A stretch of 64,000 nucleotides of DNA from Streptomyces regalis (GTDB lineage: Bacteria; Actinomycetota; Actinomycetes; Streptomycetales; Streptomycetaceae): contig NZ_LLZG01000001.1 of the NCBI RefSeq assembly GCF_001509475.1, positions 124,001-188,000 on the forward strand, written 5' to 3'. Numbering within the stretch: the first letter of the stretch is position 1; each line of letters starts with the position of its first letter. The notes under the pieces are model-generated. The model did not search any database, was not told where the DNA came from, and was given only the letters and a program-made list of their open reading frames with translations. Made by a program: the position numbers and the translations under genes. Shown piece by piece: positions 1-9,082 of this stretch.

Positions 1-173
1 GACCAGCGCAGATAGGCGGCCAGTTCCGCGCGCCCCCGGTGCGGCGCGCGAAACGGCATCGAGCGGTGGACGCAGTCCTCGGCATACAACTCCAGCAGCG
101 CGTCCACGTCGTGCTCGGCCCACGCCCGCTGCCAGACCCGGACGAACCGCTCCGCCGCCTCACGCGTCCGCAT
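1..173 (-). CDS. SnoaL-like (NTF2-fold) protein, 3' part outside window
   Basis: Only about 57 N-terminal codons are present; the gene runs off the left edge. From ATG at 173 the product begins MRTREAAERF and has the helix-rich opening ending in ELYAEDCVHR that is usual for SnoaL/NTF2-like proteins, in which an aspartate/glutamate pocket binds small ligands or catalyses isomerisation. It lies 10 bp downstream of the deacetylase gene on the same strand and is probably co-transcribed with it. The exact role cannot be told from the fragment. Confidence 0.6.
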   Translation of the reverse strand, partial: MRTREAAERFVRVWQRAWAEHDVDALLELYAEDCVHRSMPFRAPHRGRAELAAYLRW

Positions 174-183
174 GCGTGGCCTC

Positions 184-1152
184 TCAGGCGTGCGCGCGCA
201 GCCAGTCCAGCTTGGCCGCCTCGTGGAACGGGCCGCCGCCCTCATGGTCGTTGAAGTCGTACACCTCGATGGCCTTCTCGCCGTGGGCCCAGGCGTTGTA
301 AGCCGCGAACACGGTGGAGGGCGGGCAGGTCTGGTCCTCCAGGGCCGCCGAGAACAGGGCGGGCGACTGGCCGCGGGCCGCGAAGTGGACGCCGTCGAAG
401 TAGGACAGGGTGCGCAGGACGTCGTCGGTGCGGCCCCGGTGCGTTTTGAGGTAGAGGCCGATCTCGCGGTACGGGTGGCGGTCCGTGGTGGTCGCGGCGC
501 GCGGGTAGTCGCACAGGAACGGCACATCCGGCGCGATCGCCGTCAGGTCCGGCACCAGACCGCCGACCGCGATCGTGATGCCGCCGCCCTGGCTCGCGCC
601 GAGTGCGACCGTGCGCGAGGCATCGGCCAGCGGATGGGAACGGGCGGCCTCGACGGCACGCACCGCGTCCGTGAACACCCGGCGGTAGTAGTAGTTCTCG
701 GGCGCGTCGATGCCACGCGTCATGAAACCGGGGTAGGCCGGCGCGGCCCCCACCGGGTCCGGCGTCCCGCCACCGGCGCCCCACGCGCTGCCCTGACCGC
801 GCGTGTCCATCATGAAGTGCGCCCGGCCCGTGGACGCCCACAGCAGGTTCTCGTGCGGCAGGCCGCGCCCGCCGCCGTAGCCGATGAACTCCACGACCAG
901 CGGTAGCGGTTCGGTGGCCCCGGCGGGCAGCCGCAGCCAGCCCTTCACCGGGTGACCGCCGAACCCGGCGAACGTCACGTCGTACACCTGCACCGTGGAA
1001 AGCCCTGTGTCGACCGGCTCGAAGCGGGCGTTCAGCGGGTGCTCGCGAGCTTCATCGAGGGTCTTGGACCAGAACGCGTCGAAGTCCTCGGGTGCGACCG
1101 ACTTGCTGCGGTACTCGCGCAGTTCGTCGAGCGGAAGGTCGAACAGGGCCAT
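184..1152 (-). CDS. Acetyl xylan esterase / cephalosporin-C deacetylase family (AXE1)
   Basis: A 322-residue alpha/beta hydrolase that matches the usual length of the AXE1 / cephalosporin-C deacetylase family, which removes acetyl groups from xylo-oligosaccharides and other small acetyl esters in the cytoplasm. The nucleophile elbow GASQGG puts the catalytic Ser at 187; Asp273 (LEDQTCPPS) and His303 (NDHEGGG) complete the triad. The N-terminus ALFDLPLDELREY is the family signature. I chose ATG at 152 codons inside the 1150s, position 1152, because it has AAAGG upstream; the frame is open further upstream but that extension does not resemble the family. It is divergent from the amidohydrolase gene. 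No signal peptide is seen. Confidence 0.9.
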   Translation of the reverse strand: MALFDLPLDELREYRSKSVAPEDFDAFWSKTLDEAREHPLNARFEPVDTGLSTVQVYDVTFAGFGGHPVKGWLRLPAGATEPLPLVVEFIGYGGGRGLPHENLLWASTGRAHFMMDTRGQGSAWGAGGGTPDPVGAAPAYPGFMTRGIDAPENYYYRRVFTDAVRAVEAARSHPLADASRTVALGASQGGGITIAVGGLVPDLTAIAPDVPFLCDYPRAATTTDRHPYREIGLYLKTHRGRTDDVLRTLSYFDGVHFAARGQSPALFSAALEDQTCPPSTVFAAYNAWAHGEKAIEVYDFNDHEGGGPFHEAAKLDWLRAHA

Positions 1153-1185
1153 GAAGGACCGCCTTTGCCAAGAGTGAGTGCGGAT

Positions 1186-1208
1186 GATCACACCGTACGT
1201 GGGTGATC
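1186..1208. promoter_or_regulatory. Candidate operator between divergent genes
   Basis: Inverted repeat GATCAC (1186-1191) and GTGATC (1203-1208) around a centre containing CGTACG, in the 103-bp gap between the divergent deacetylase (start 1152) and amidohydrolase (start 1256). Position and symmetry fit a regulator site that could serve both genes. No regulator gene is adjacent, so the protein that binds is unknown. Confidence 0.4.
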
Positions 1209-1255
1209 GGAGGACTCGCCAGGTCTTCCCCGTGCCGAACGCCTACGATGGCGCC

Positions 1256-2635
1256 ATGACGTCTGCCGTCGATCCCCCGGTGCAGGCTGCGGACCTGCTG
1301 GTCAGGGACGCAGAACTACTGGTCGTCGACGGAGAGCGGGAGATCCCGGGCGGCTGGCTGGCCGTCACCGGTGGTCGGGTCACCGGCCTCGGTACCGCCG
1401 GGAGCGAACCCGAGGCCCGCACGACCGTCTCGGCGGCCGGACGGCTCGTCACCCCGGGTCTGGTCAACACGCACCATCACATCTACCAGAACCTCACGCG
1501 CTCCTACGCGCCCGCCGTGAACGGCTCGCTGTTCGACTGGCTGACCACCCTCTACCCGCTCTGGGCGGGTCTCGACGAGGAGGCCGCGTACGTGTCGGCC
1601 TACGTCGGCATGGCCGAACTGCTGATGGGCGGCTGCACCACGTCGTCCGACCACCTCTACGTCCATCCCCGCCCGCGCCTCGTCGACGCCGAGATCCGCG
1701 CCGCCCGCGACATCGGCTTCCGCTTCCACGCCACCCGCGGCTCGATGACCCGCTCCGTCGAGGACGGAGGGCTGCCGCCGGGGAGCGTCACTCAGACCGA
1801 GGACGAGGTGCTGGCCGACAGCGAGCGCCTCATCAGGACGTACCACGACCCCGAACCGGGCGCACTGGTGCGGGTCGCGCTCGCGCCCTGCTCGCCGTTC
1901 TCGGTGACCAAGTCACTGATGACCGCGACCGCCGAACTCGCCGAGCGCCACGACGTACGACTGCACACGCACGTCGCCGAGGACCACGACGAGGACACGT
2001 ACTGCCTTCAGACGTACGGCTGCCGTCCCGTCGAGTACTTCGAGGAGACCGGGTGGATGAGCGACCGCAGCTGGGTCGCGCACTGCATCTACCCGAACGA
2101 CGCCGAGTTGCGCCGCCTCGCGGCCGCGGGCGTCGGTGTGGCGCACTGCCCCAGCTCCAACATGCTCATCGGCGGCGGCACCGCGCGCGTGAAGGAGATG
2201 CGCGAGCTGGGCCTGCCCGTCGGCATCGGCTGCGACGGCTCCGCCTCCACGGACCACGCCTCGCTCTGGATGGAGACCCGGGCGGCGCTGCTGCTGGGCC
2301 GCTATCGCGGTGGACCCGGCGCGATGACCGCCCGCGACGTCCTCGACATCGCCACTCGCGGCTCGGCGCGCTGTCTGGGCCGGGACGACGAACTGGGCCA
2401 TCTGCGGCCCGGGGCCTGCGCGGACCTGGTCGTGTGGGATCTCCACGCGGTATCGCTCGCCGGCGCGCTCAGTGACCCGGTGGAGGCCTGGCTGCGCTGC
2501 GGGCCGGCCCGGGCGTGGACCACGGTCGTCGCCGGCCGGATCCTCGTCGACCGCGGTGAGCCCCGCTTGCCCGGGCTGGCGGATGCCCTGCGGGCGCACG
2601 ACCGGATCGCACGCCGGATGCAGCAGGGTGACTAG
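1256..2635 (+). CDS. 8-oxoguanine deaminase-type amidohydrolase
   Basis: A 459-residue amidohydrolase-superfamily enzyme. The metal-binding HxH lies in NTHHHIYQN (His73, His75), followed by LHTHVAEDHDEDT, VAHCIYPND and the late aspartate in GCDGSASTDHASL. This arrangement, with DWLTTLYPLW after the HxH, is typical of 8-oxoguanine deaminases (8-oxoguanine to urate plus ammonia), which are close to guanine deaminase and AtzB/TrzN; hydroxyatrazine-type deamination is the alternative. ATG at 1256 gives the family N-terminus; the frame is open 26 codons further upstream without support. The role would be purine salvage or removal of oxidised purines in the cytoplasm. Confidence 0.85.
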   Translation: MTSAVDPPVQAADLLVRDAELLVVDGEREIPGGWLAVTGGRVTGLGTAGSEPEARTTVSAAGRLVTPGLVNTHHHIYQNLTRSYAPAVNGSLFDWLTTLYPLWAGLDEEAAYVSAYVGMAELLMGGCTTSSDHLYVHPRPRLVDAEIRAARDIGFRFHATRGSMTRSVEDGGLPPGSVTQTEDEVLADSERLIRTYHDPEPGALVRVALAPCSPFSVTKSLMTATAELAERHDVRLHTHVAEDHDEDTYCLQTYGCRPVEYFEETGWMSDRSWVAHCIYPNDAELRRLAAAGVGVAHCPSSNMLIGGGTARVKEMRELGLPVGIGCDGSASTDHASLWMETRAALLLGRYRGGPGAMTARDVLDIATRGSARCLGRDDELGHLRPGACADLVVWDLHAVSLAGALSDPVEAWLRCGPARAWTTVVAGRILVDRGEPRLPGLADALRAHDRIARRMQQGD

Positions 2636-2713
2636 CGTGGTCCGCGCGAAGCGCGCCCAAGCCGTCCGCACGAGGCGCGCCCGAGAGGCAGGCCATCGGG
2701 ACACCAGCTCGGG

Positions 2714-3298
2714 TCACGCCCGGCGGCCCGTCCACTCCGGCTCCGTCCGGGCCCACTCCTGATCCCATTCGGCCAGGCGACGACGCATCGCGGCATGGCG
2801 TACGACCGCATGGCCGAGGAGGATCACGGCGACCGCGCCGCCCGTCGCGCAGACGCCGATGGTGATGGTGTGCTGCCAGACCGCCGTGCTGTCCGCGGGC
2901 GGGGCCACACTCCGGCCCCGGGAGTCGAGCCACACGTCGACCGTGTCGCCGTTCCGTGTGCCCGCCGGGACACGCGCCGTGGCCGTACGCGGACCGCCCT
3001 CCGGCTCCGTCCAGCGGACCGTCGTTCTCACGGACGGCCGCCGTCCGCCCTGTGCCATGGGGAGCGCGTCGGAGGTCCTGCCGACGACCTCGGCCCGGAT
3101 CTGACGGCGCTCGGCACGCTGCTCCCGGGCGGTCGCCCGGGCGTCGTCATGGGCCCACCAGGCCGTGAACACCCCCACCAGGGGAGCGGCGACGAGCAGC
3201 AGGACCGCCACGGCCAGTAACGTCCACGCCTCGACGACATCCGAGCGGCGCCGCAGCGGACTGTGCCGCAGGCGCCGGCCACACAGCCGGTATCGCAT
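2714..3298 (-). CDS. Two-TM membrane protein, Rv1733c-like
   Basis: A 194-residue protein with a TM helix near residues 27-50 (TLLAVAVLLLVAAPLVGVF), a roughly 80-residue extracytoplasmic loop rich in Arg/Thr, and a second TM near 150-172 (ITIGVCATGGAVAVILLG), then a basic tail. This two-helix layout with a small beta-rich loop is that of the Rv1733c-like proteins common in Streptomyces; function unknown. ATG at 3298 was chosen because the open frame upstream to 3484 encodes Arg/Pro-rich sequence typical of noncoding frames. It is convergent with the amidohydrolase gene. Confidence 0.65.
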   Translation of the reverse strand: MRYRLCGRRLRHSPLRRRSDVVEAWTLLAVAVLLLVAAPLVGVFTAWWAHDDARATAREQRAERRQIRAEVVGRTSDALPMAQGGRRPSVRTTVRWTEPEGGPRTATARVPAGTRNGDTVDVWLDSRGRSVAPPADSTAVWQHTITIGVCATGGAVAVILLGHAVVRHAAMRRRLAEWDQEWARTEPEWTGRRA

Positions 3299-3375
3299 GG
3301 CGTCCAGGTACCCCGTAGACCGGACATCGTTCCTGACGATCCCGGACGGACACGCGGCCGGTGCCGGACCGCCGG

Positions 3376-4131
3376 TCAGCCGAAGCGTTCGATCCGGATG
3401 CGGTGCACGGGCTGGCCTGCCGCGACGAGCAGCCGGGAGGCATGTTCGGCGAATCCATTGGAGCCGCACACATAGGCTTCCCACCCACCGGGAGGCTGCT
3501 CGGCCAGGAGCGGCGCCACATGTGCGGCGGCCATGCGTCCCACGGGCACATCCTCCGGCGCGCTCCGCGTGAACACGGGCGTCGTCTCCGCGCCGTACTC
3601 CCGCGCGTAGATCAGCTCTTCGGGGCTGCGCGCCGACACCAGCAGCCGCAGCGGCACATCCAGGCCCCGCGCCCGGTGGTGCCGCAGCATCGACATCAGC
3701 GGTACGACGCCGGAGCCGGCGCCGATCAGCAGCGCGGGCCGGTCCCCGGGCCAGGCGAAGAAGCCGCTGAGCGGGCCGCGCACCTCGACCGTGTCACCGG
3801 GCTCGGCAACCGTGTGGAACCAGCCGGACACCTCACCGCCCTCGACATGGTCCAGGGTCAGCTCGATGTGCCCGGCGTCGTCCGGCGCCGACGCGATCGA
3901 GTAGTGGCGCTGGGCCACATAGCCGTCCTCGGCGGTCAGCCGCAGCATCAGGTGCTGGCCGGGCAGGTGGCCCGCCCAGGCGGGCACCGCGAGGCGGAAG
4001 GTCGCGGCGTGCGGGCTCTCGCGGCGGATCTCGGTGATCGTGGCGGTCTGCCACACCGCGGCGGCCCGGTTGCTGACGTCGATCCGCCCGGGCACGGCGA
4101 AACGGGTCGGGGGAGTGAACGTCTCCGTCAC
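3376..4131 (-). CDS. FAD/NAD-binding oxidoreductase of the ferredoxin-NADP reductase family
   Basis: About 251 residues with the ferredoxin-reductase fold: an FAD-binding barrel with RHYSIAS (the RxYS flavin motif), then a nucleotide domain starting LLIGAGSGVVPLMSML and ending in YVCGSNGF. It has no 2Fe-2S domain. It follows and overlaps (or nearly overlaps) the molybdopterin oxidoreductase gene and should pass electrons between NAD(P)H and that partner or a cytochrome. Three GTG codons (4146, 4137, 4131) could start it; 4131 is preferred because GAGGTGACT sits right before it, but 4146 would overlap the upstream stop by a few bases. Confidence 0.85.
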   Translation of the reverse strand: MTETFTPPTRFAVPGRIDVSNRAAAVWQTATITEIRRESPHAATFRLAVPAWAGHLPGQHLMLRLTAEDGYVAQRHYSIASAPDDAGHIELTLDHVEGGEVSGWFHTVAEPGDTVEVRGPLSGFFAWPGDRPALLIGAGSGVVPLMSMLRHHRARGLDVPLRLLVSARSPEELIYAREYGAETTPVFTRSAPEDVPVGRMAAAHVAPLLAEQPPGGWEAYVCGSNGFAEHASRLLVAAGQPVHRIRIERFG

Positions 4132-4138
4132 AGTCACC

Positions 4139-4744
<606 letters not shown>

Positions 4745-5040
4745 ACGGGTGGTGCCTCCAGGCTGCCGCCGTCGGCGACGGCCCGTGGGTCGAGCGTGAT
4801 CAGTACGTTTGTCATTCAACCGTACGTGTCCCGGCTGGCCTTCGTCGATGTGCGGGAGCGACCGTGATCGTTGGGGTAGGGTTGCCGTTCGGTCGGGACA
4901 GTCCCGGCCCTGCGGAGCCCAGGAGGTGAGACCCATTACCGCTGTGTCAGGTCGGGTGCTCTCACCTTGGATCGGCGCGGATCACCGCCAGTAGGCGACC
5001 GCGAGAGCACCCTTCGGCTTCCGAAAGGCTCTCGGCTTCG
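4745..5040. other. Divergent intergenic region upstream of two operons
   Basis: About 300 bp between the oxidoreductase pair (minus strand) and the PrmC-like gene (plus strand). It must carry both promoters. I see no convincing -35/-10 pair. The last 40 bases form a hairpin described separately. An AGGAGGTGAG stretch at 4921-4930 looks like a ribosome binding site but no open frame follows it. Confidence 0.5.
5002..5034 (+). promoter_or_regulatory. Hairpin covering the translation start region of the PrmC-like gene
   Basis: Outer stem CGAGAGC (5002-5008) pairs with GCTCTCG (5028-5034); an inner stem CCTTCGG pairs with CCGAAAGG with one bulge. The hairpin ends 6 bases before the ATG at 5041, and the only ribosome-binding-site-like stretch (GAAAGG, 5023-5028) lies inside the arm. 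In RNA this would occlude translation initiation, so it may control expression of the downstream gene. Confidence 0.45.
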
Positions 5041-5880
5041 ATGCCCTCTCTCTCCTCTTCCTCGTCCTCCCCTTCTTCTTCCTCGTCCCGCTCGCCGCTC
5101 TCGCGTGACGCCGTCGTGACCGCACTCCGTGCCGCCGGCTGCGTCTTCGCCGAGGACGAGGCCCGGTTGATCCTGGCCGCCGCCCGCACTCCGGACGAGC
5201 TGGCCGCCATGGTGGACCGTCGCGTCACCGGCCTGCCCCTCGAACTCGTCCTTGGCTGGGCCGAGTTCCGCGGCCTGTGCGTGGCTGTCGAACCCGGCGT
5301 CTTCGTACCCCGCCGCCGTACCGAGTTCCTGGTCGAACAGGCCCTCGCCCACGCCCCCGACGCGTCCGTCGTCGTGGATCTGTGCTGCGGCTCGGGCGCG
5401 GTGGGCGCGGCACTGGCCGTCGCGCTCGGCAACGTCGAACTGCACGCCGCCGACATCGACCCGGCGGCGGTGCGCTGCGCCCGCCGTAACGTGGCCGCTT
5501 TCGACGGTCAGGTGTACGCGGGCGACCTCTTCGAGGCGCTGCCCGACAGCTTGCGCGGCCGCGTGGGCATCCTCGCGGCGAACGTGCCGTACGTGCCCAC
5601 CGGCGAAGTCGGCCTCCTGCCCGCGGAGGCGCGTGACCACGAGCCGCAGGTCGCGCTGGACGGCGGTCCGGACGGGCTGGACGTCCTGCGTCGCGTCGCC
5701 GCCGAGGCGCCCCGGTGGCTGGCACCCGGCGGCTGTGTACTGGTCGAGACGAGCGAGCGCCAGGCGCCGAGGGCCCTGGAGGCCTTCACCCGCAGTGGAA
5801 TGTCGGCGCGCCTGGTCGCCTCCGAGGAGCTGTACGCAAACGTCGTGGTCGGCCTCAACCAGCCGAGCCGACGGGCCTGA
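5041..5880 (+). CDS. PrmC/HemK-related protein-(glutamine-N5) methyltransferase, unknown substrate
   Basis: A 279-residue class I methyltransferase. SAM motif I is VVDLCCGSGAVGAAL, motif II ADIDPAAV, and the catalytic loop is NVPY (AANVPYVPTGEV) instead of the NPPY of true PrmC. This variant marks the actinobacterial PrmC-related group with unknown target, so release-factor methylation should not be assumed. The first 20 residues are almost all Ser/Pro, unlike family members, so the real start may be further downstream, near SRDAVVTAL. No good ribosome binding site precedes ATG 5041 except inside the hairpin. It is convergent with the next gene: the two stop codons abut at 5878-5883. Confidence 0.8.
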   Translation: MPSLSSSSSSPSSSSSRSPLSRDAVVTALRAAGCVFAEDEARLILAAARTPDELAAMVDRRVTGLPLELVLGWAEFRGLCVAVEPGVFVPRRRTEFLVEQALAHAPDASVVVDLCCGSGAVGAALAVALGNVELHAADIDPAAVRCARRNVAAFDGQVYAGDLFEALPDSLRGRVGILAANVPYVPTGEVGLLPAEARDHEPQVALDGGPDGLDVLRRVAAEAPRWLAPGGCVLVETSERQAPRALEAFTRSGMSARLVASEELYANVVVGLNQPSRRA

Positions 5881-6600
5881 TCAGGTCGTCGCGCCGCTCT
5901 TCGAAGGACTTCCCGAGGGGCCGGAACCATCCCGGTCCCAGTGGCGAGGCCCGGGGAACTTGTCCCGCCACTCGCCCGGGCCCCTCTCCTCGCCCTTCTC
6001 CTTCTTCCACTCCGCCCAATTGCCCGCCAGCACACGGGAGGCCGTCCTGGTGTCGTCGTCGGACCGCGTGCCGGCGAGGAAAACGTCCTCGCCCTTCTTG
6101 AGGGCGGCGGCGCCGGAGCTCTTGTCCCCGTCGTGACGGACGACGGTGTCCGAGCCGACGGTCCACGTCCACTCGGCGCCGTCCTCGCTCTTGACGGTGA
6201 CCTGGTCGCCGTCCACCTTCTCGATGGTGCCGCGCTGCCAGATCCGTACGACCCACTCGTCGCTGTCGGGGTCCTTGACGGTCGCCTCGCCGTGCACGCC
6301 GCCTCCGCCGAGGCCGAACCCCATGCCGTGACCGTGCCGCCCGCCGGGCCCGTCCGGCGCCGGTGAGCCCGACGCCGACCCGGAGGCCGAGGGCGAGGCC
6401 CCGTCACGGGAACCCGACGAGGTCGCGGCGTAGGCGACCGTACCGCCGAGGGCGAGCACGGCCACCGTGGCCGCCACGGTCACCGCCCGGGCCCGGACGG
6501 ACCGCCGCTGCCACAGCCCGCCCGGCCTTGTGAGGACCTCGAAGTCGGTGTCGGCCGGTTCGCCGCCGACGTGGTGTTCGTGATCCGGATCGTGTGTCAC
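5881..6600 (-). CDS. Membrane-anchored protein with extracytoplasmic beta domain, unknown function
   Basis: A 239-residue protein: about 37 cytoplasmic residues, one TM helix (AVTVAATVAVLALGGTVAYA), a Ser/Gly/His-rich linker, then a domain with IEKVDGDQVTVKSEDG and a second KKGEDVFLAGT strand pair, similar in layout to small OB-like DUF5666 modules, and a highly charged Lys/Glu/Asp tail. GTG at 6600 was chosen because GGGAG lies six bases upstream; an ATG at 6639 is in frame but lacks a site. Function unknown. It is not clearly in an operon. Confidence 0.6.
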   Translation of the reverse strand: MTHDPDHEHHVGGEPADTDFEVLTRPGGLWQRRSVRARAVTVAATVAVLALGGTVAYAATSSGSRDGASPSASGSASGSPAPDGPGGRHGHGMGFGLGGGGVHGEATVKDPDSDEWVVRIWQRGTIEKVDGDQVTVKSEDGAEWTWTVGSDTVVRHDGDKSSGAAALKKGEDVFLAGTRSDDDTRTASRVLAGNWAEWKKEKGEERGPGEWRDKFPGPRHWDRDGSGPSGSPSKSGATT

Positions 6601-6737
6601 CGCTCGCTCCCATCGGTCACGGCACCCGGCATTCCCCATGCCATGTCTTGCTGTGATTGTGGGTTGCGGACGATAAGGAACCAGTAATCAGTTCCTGTGA
6701 AAAAGGGTTGCCGTCGCGGCGTCGGTCGCGGCAGCCG

Positions 6738-8849
6738 TCAACTCGGGGGCAGCACGCGCGCGATGAGCAGCGCCACGTCGTCGGAGTTGTCGGGCCGGTG
6801 CAAGGTGCGCAGGAGGAGGTCGCAGCACTCCTCCAGGGGGCGGTCGGGGTCGTCGAGGAGCTCGAGGAGCGCGTCGAGGCGTTCGTCGAGCGAGTGTTGC
6901 CGGGTCTCGACGAGGCCGTCGGTGTAGAACACCAGCTGGTCGCCGGGTTCGAGGGCGATGGTCGTCGTGGAGAAGGCGACGCCGCCGACGCCCAGCGGCG
7001 CTCCTGTGGGCAGTTCGAGGAGTTCCGGCGGGTGGCCGTGACGTACGCGGACGGGCGGCAGATGCCCGGCGTTGGCGATCCGGCACTGCCGCAGCTGCGG
7101 GTCGTGGACGGCGTACACGCAGGTGGCGATGGAGTGGTCGAGGCCCTCGGTGATCTTGTCGAGGTGTTCCAGGAGCAGGGTCGGTTCGAGGTCGAGGGAG
7201 GCCAGCGTGTGCGTCGCGGTGCGCAGCCGGCCCATGGTCGTGGCGGCGTCGATGCCGCTGCCCATCACGTCGCCCACGACGAGCGCGGTCTTGCCGTCCT
7301 CCAGCGCAATCACGTCGAACCAGTCGCCGCCGACCTCGGCGCTTGCCCCCGCGGGCTGGTAGCGGGAGGCGACCTCCAGGCCGCCGGTCACCGGCGGATG
7401 GCTGGGCAGCAGGCTGCGCTGCAGGGTGAGGGCGGTGTCGCGGGCGTTCTGGTACCAGCGGGCGTTGTCGATCTGCACCGCCGCGCGGGCGGCCAGCTCA
7501 CGGGCGAGCAGCAGATCGTCCTCGCTGAACGGCAGCGGATTGCGGGTGCGCTTGAGGTCCAGGGCGCCGAGCACCTCGCCGCGCGCGATCAGCGGCACCG
7601 CCAGATAGGAGTGCACGCCCGCGCGGCTCAGCTGGACGGCGGCCTCGGGGGAGCGGGCGATGCGCGGCAGATCCTTCTCCTCGACCTGCGCCACCATGAC
7701 CGGGTTCGCCGTACGCACGCACTCGGTGACGAGGCGGTCAGGACCGTAGCGGGCGACCTGGCCGGGCTGATCGGCGGCGTCGAGGGCCTCCGTGTCGTGT
7801 TCCGTCTTGACGGCCAGGGCCCGGATCACCGCTGATTCCGCGGGACCGAGGCTGCTGCGTCTGCCCTCCACCACGGCTTCCAGCAGATCCACGGCCGCCA
7901 CGTCGGCGAGCTCCGGCACGGCGACGTCGGCCAGTTCGCGCGCCGTACGGTCCAGGTCCAGCGTGGTGCCGATCCGCGCGGAGGCGTCGGCGATGAGCGC
8001 CAGACGCCGCCGCGCCGTTTCGGCCTCGACGGCGGCCTGATGCTGCTCGGTGATGTCCACGGCCATCCCGGCCACGCCGAGCACGGTCCCCGCCGTGTCC
8101 TCCAGCCGATACAGCGAGATGGACCAGAAGTGCTCCCGGTCCGGATCGGCCGGGGTCCGGCCCACGATGCGCTGGTTGATGAGCGGATCCCCGGTCCCCA
8201 GCACTACACGCAGCGCCGCCTCGATGGCGTCGGCATCGATGTCCGGCAGCAGCTCGCGCGGTGTATGGCCGATGTGGTCCTCGGCGGGGATGCCGTTGAG
8301 CAGGGCCAGCGCCTCGTTGACCGAGACGTACCGCAGTTCGGTGTCGAGGACGGCCAGGCCGACCGGAGCCTGCGCGATCGTCCGGGTCGACAACGCGACG
8401 TCCCGCTCCACCTGGCGGACCGTCGACTGGTCGGCGCACAGGCCCAGCGCATAGACGTCCCCCCGGTCGTCCAGCAGCCGCATGTTGCGGAACTCCACCA
8501 GTCGGGTGGTGCCGTCCTTGCGCAGGATCGGGAAGGCCCCGGCCCAGCCCTCGCCGGTCTCCATGACGTCGGCGAACAGTTTGACGACCAGATCCAGGTG
8601 CTGTTCGTGGACCATGATCCGGGCGGCGTACTGGCCGAGCGCCTCCTGTGCCGGATAGCCGAACAGCTCCTCGGCCTGGGGGCTCCACAGCACGATGCGC
8701 CCCTCGGTGTCCAGCACCACCGAAGCCACGCCGAGCACGTCGAGCAGCCCGCTCGGCCCTACCGGCCCGCGCACCGGCTCGTCGCCCTCGGCCACGGGAC
8801 GTTCGGCTGCAGACATCCCACGCACCGCCTTCGCCCATTCACGCGGCAC
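6738..8849 (-). CDS. PAS-PAS-GAF-SpoIIE protein phosphatase
   Basis: About 703 residues. Two PAS domains come first (VLDTEGRIVLWSPQAEELFG and LDTELRYVSVNEALALLNG), then a GAF domain (about residues 290-440, with LIARGEVLGALDL), then a PP2C-like SpoIIE phosphatase domain (GGDWFDVIALEDGK; VGDVMGSGIDAA; NAGHLPPV; YTDGLVE). Such Streptomyces proteins dephosphorylate anti-anti-sigma factors in response to PAS/GAF signals. No kinase (HATPase) domain is fused here. GTG at 8849 has GGGGGA upstream; ATG at 8816 is the alternative; the open frame extends to 8966. Cytoplasmic; ligand unknown. Confidence 0.85.
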   Translation of the reverse strand: MPREWAKAVRGMSAAERPVAEGDEPVRGPVGPSGLLDVLGVASVVLDTEGRIVLWSPQAEELFGYPAQEALGQYAARIMVHEQHLDLVVKLFADVMETGEGWAGAFPILRKDGTTRLVEFRNMRLLDDRGDVYALGLCADQSTVRQVERDVALSTRTIAQAPVGLAVLDTELRYVSVNEALALLNGIPAEDHIGHTPRELLPDIDADAIEAALRVVLGTGDPLINQRIVGRTPADPDREHFWSISLYRLEDTAGTVLGVAGMAVDITEQHQAAVEAETARRRLALIADASARIGTTLDLDRTARELADVAVPELADVAAVDLLEAVVEGRRSSLGPAESAVIRALAVKTEHDTEALDAADQPGQVARYGPDRLVTECVRTANPVMVAQVEEKDLPRIARSPEAAVQLSRAGVHSYLAVPLIARGEVLGALDLKRTRNPLPFSEDDLLLARELAARAAVQIDNARWYQNARDTALTLQRSLLPSHPPVTGGLEVASRYQPAGASAEVGGDWFDVIALEDGKTALVVGDVMGSGIDAATTMGRLRTATHTLASLDLEPTLLLEHLDKITEGLDHSIATCVYAVHDPQLRQCRIANAGHLPPVRVRHGHPPELLELPTGAPLGVGGVAFSTTTIALEPGDQLVFYTDGLVETRQHSLDERLDALLELLDDPDRPLEECCDLLLRTLHRPDNSDDVALLIARVLPPS

Positions 8850-9082
8850 GCCGTTCCCCCGTGCCGACTCCCCTTGTTCTACCGCGTTCAACCGTCTCCG
8901 GGCCCCCTCGGTCGTCCACCTCCACCATCCCTCAACACGGCGATGAACGTCCGCCGAAGTCATCACGGGGCACGGGACTGTGGTCGATCAGACAGCACAC
9001 GTTCGCTCTATTGGTCTGTACATGACTACCTCGGCCCGCGAGACTGTCCGCCGACACGCCCCCACCCCAAGGAGTCGCTCTC

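Noticed and set aside
5041..5880. True PrmC (release factor methyltransferase)
   Set aside because: The catalytic loop is NVPY rather than NPPY, which marks a related group with unknown target.
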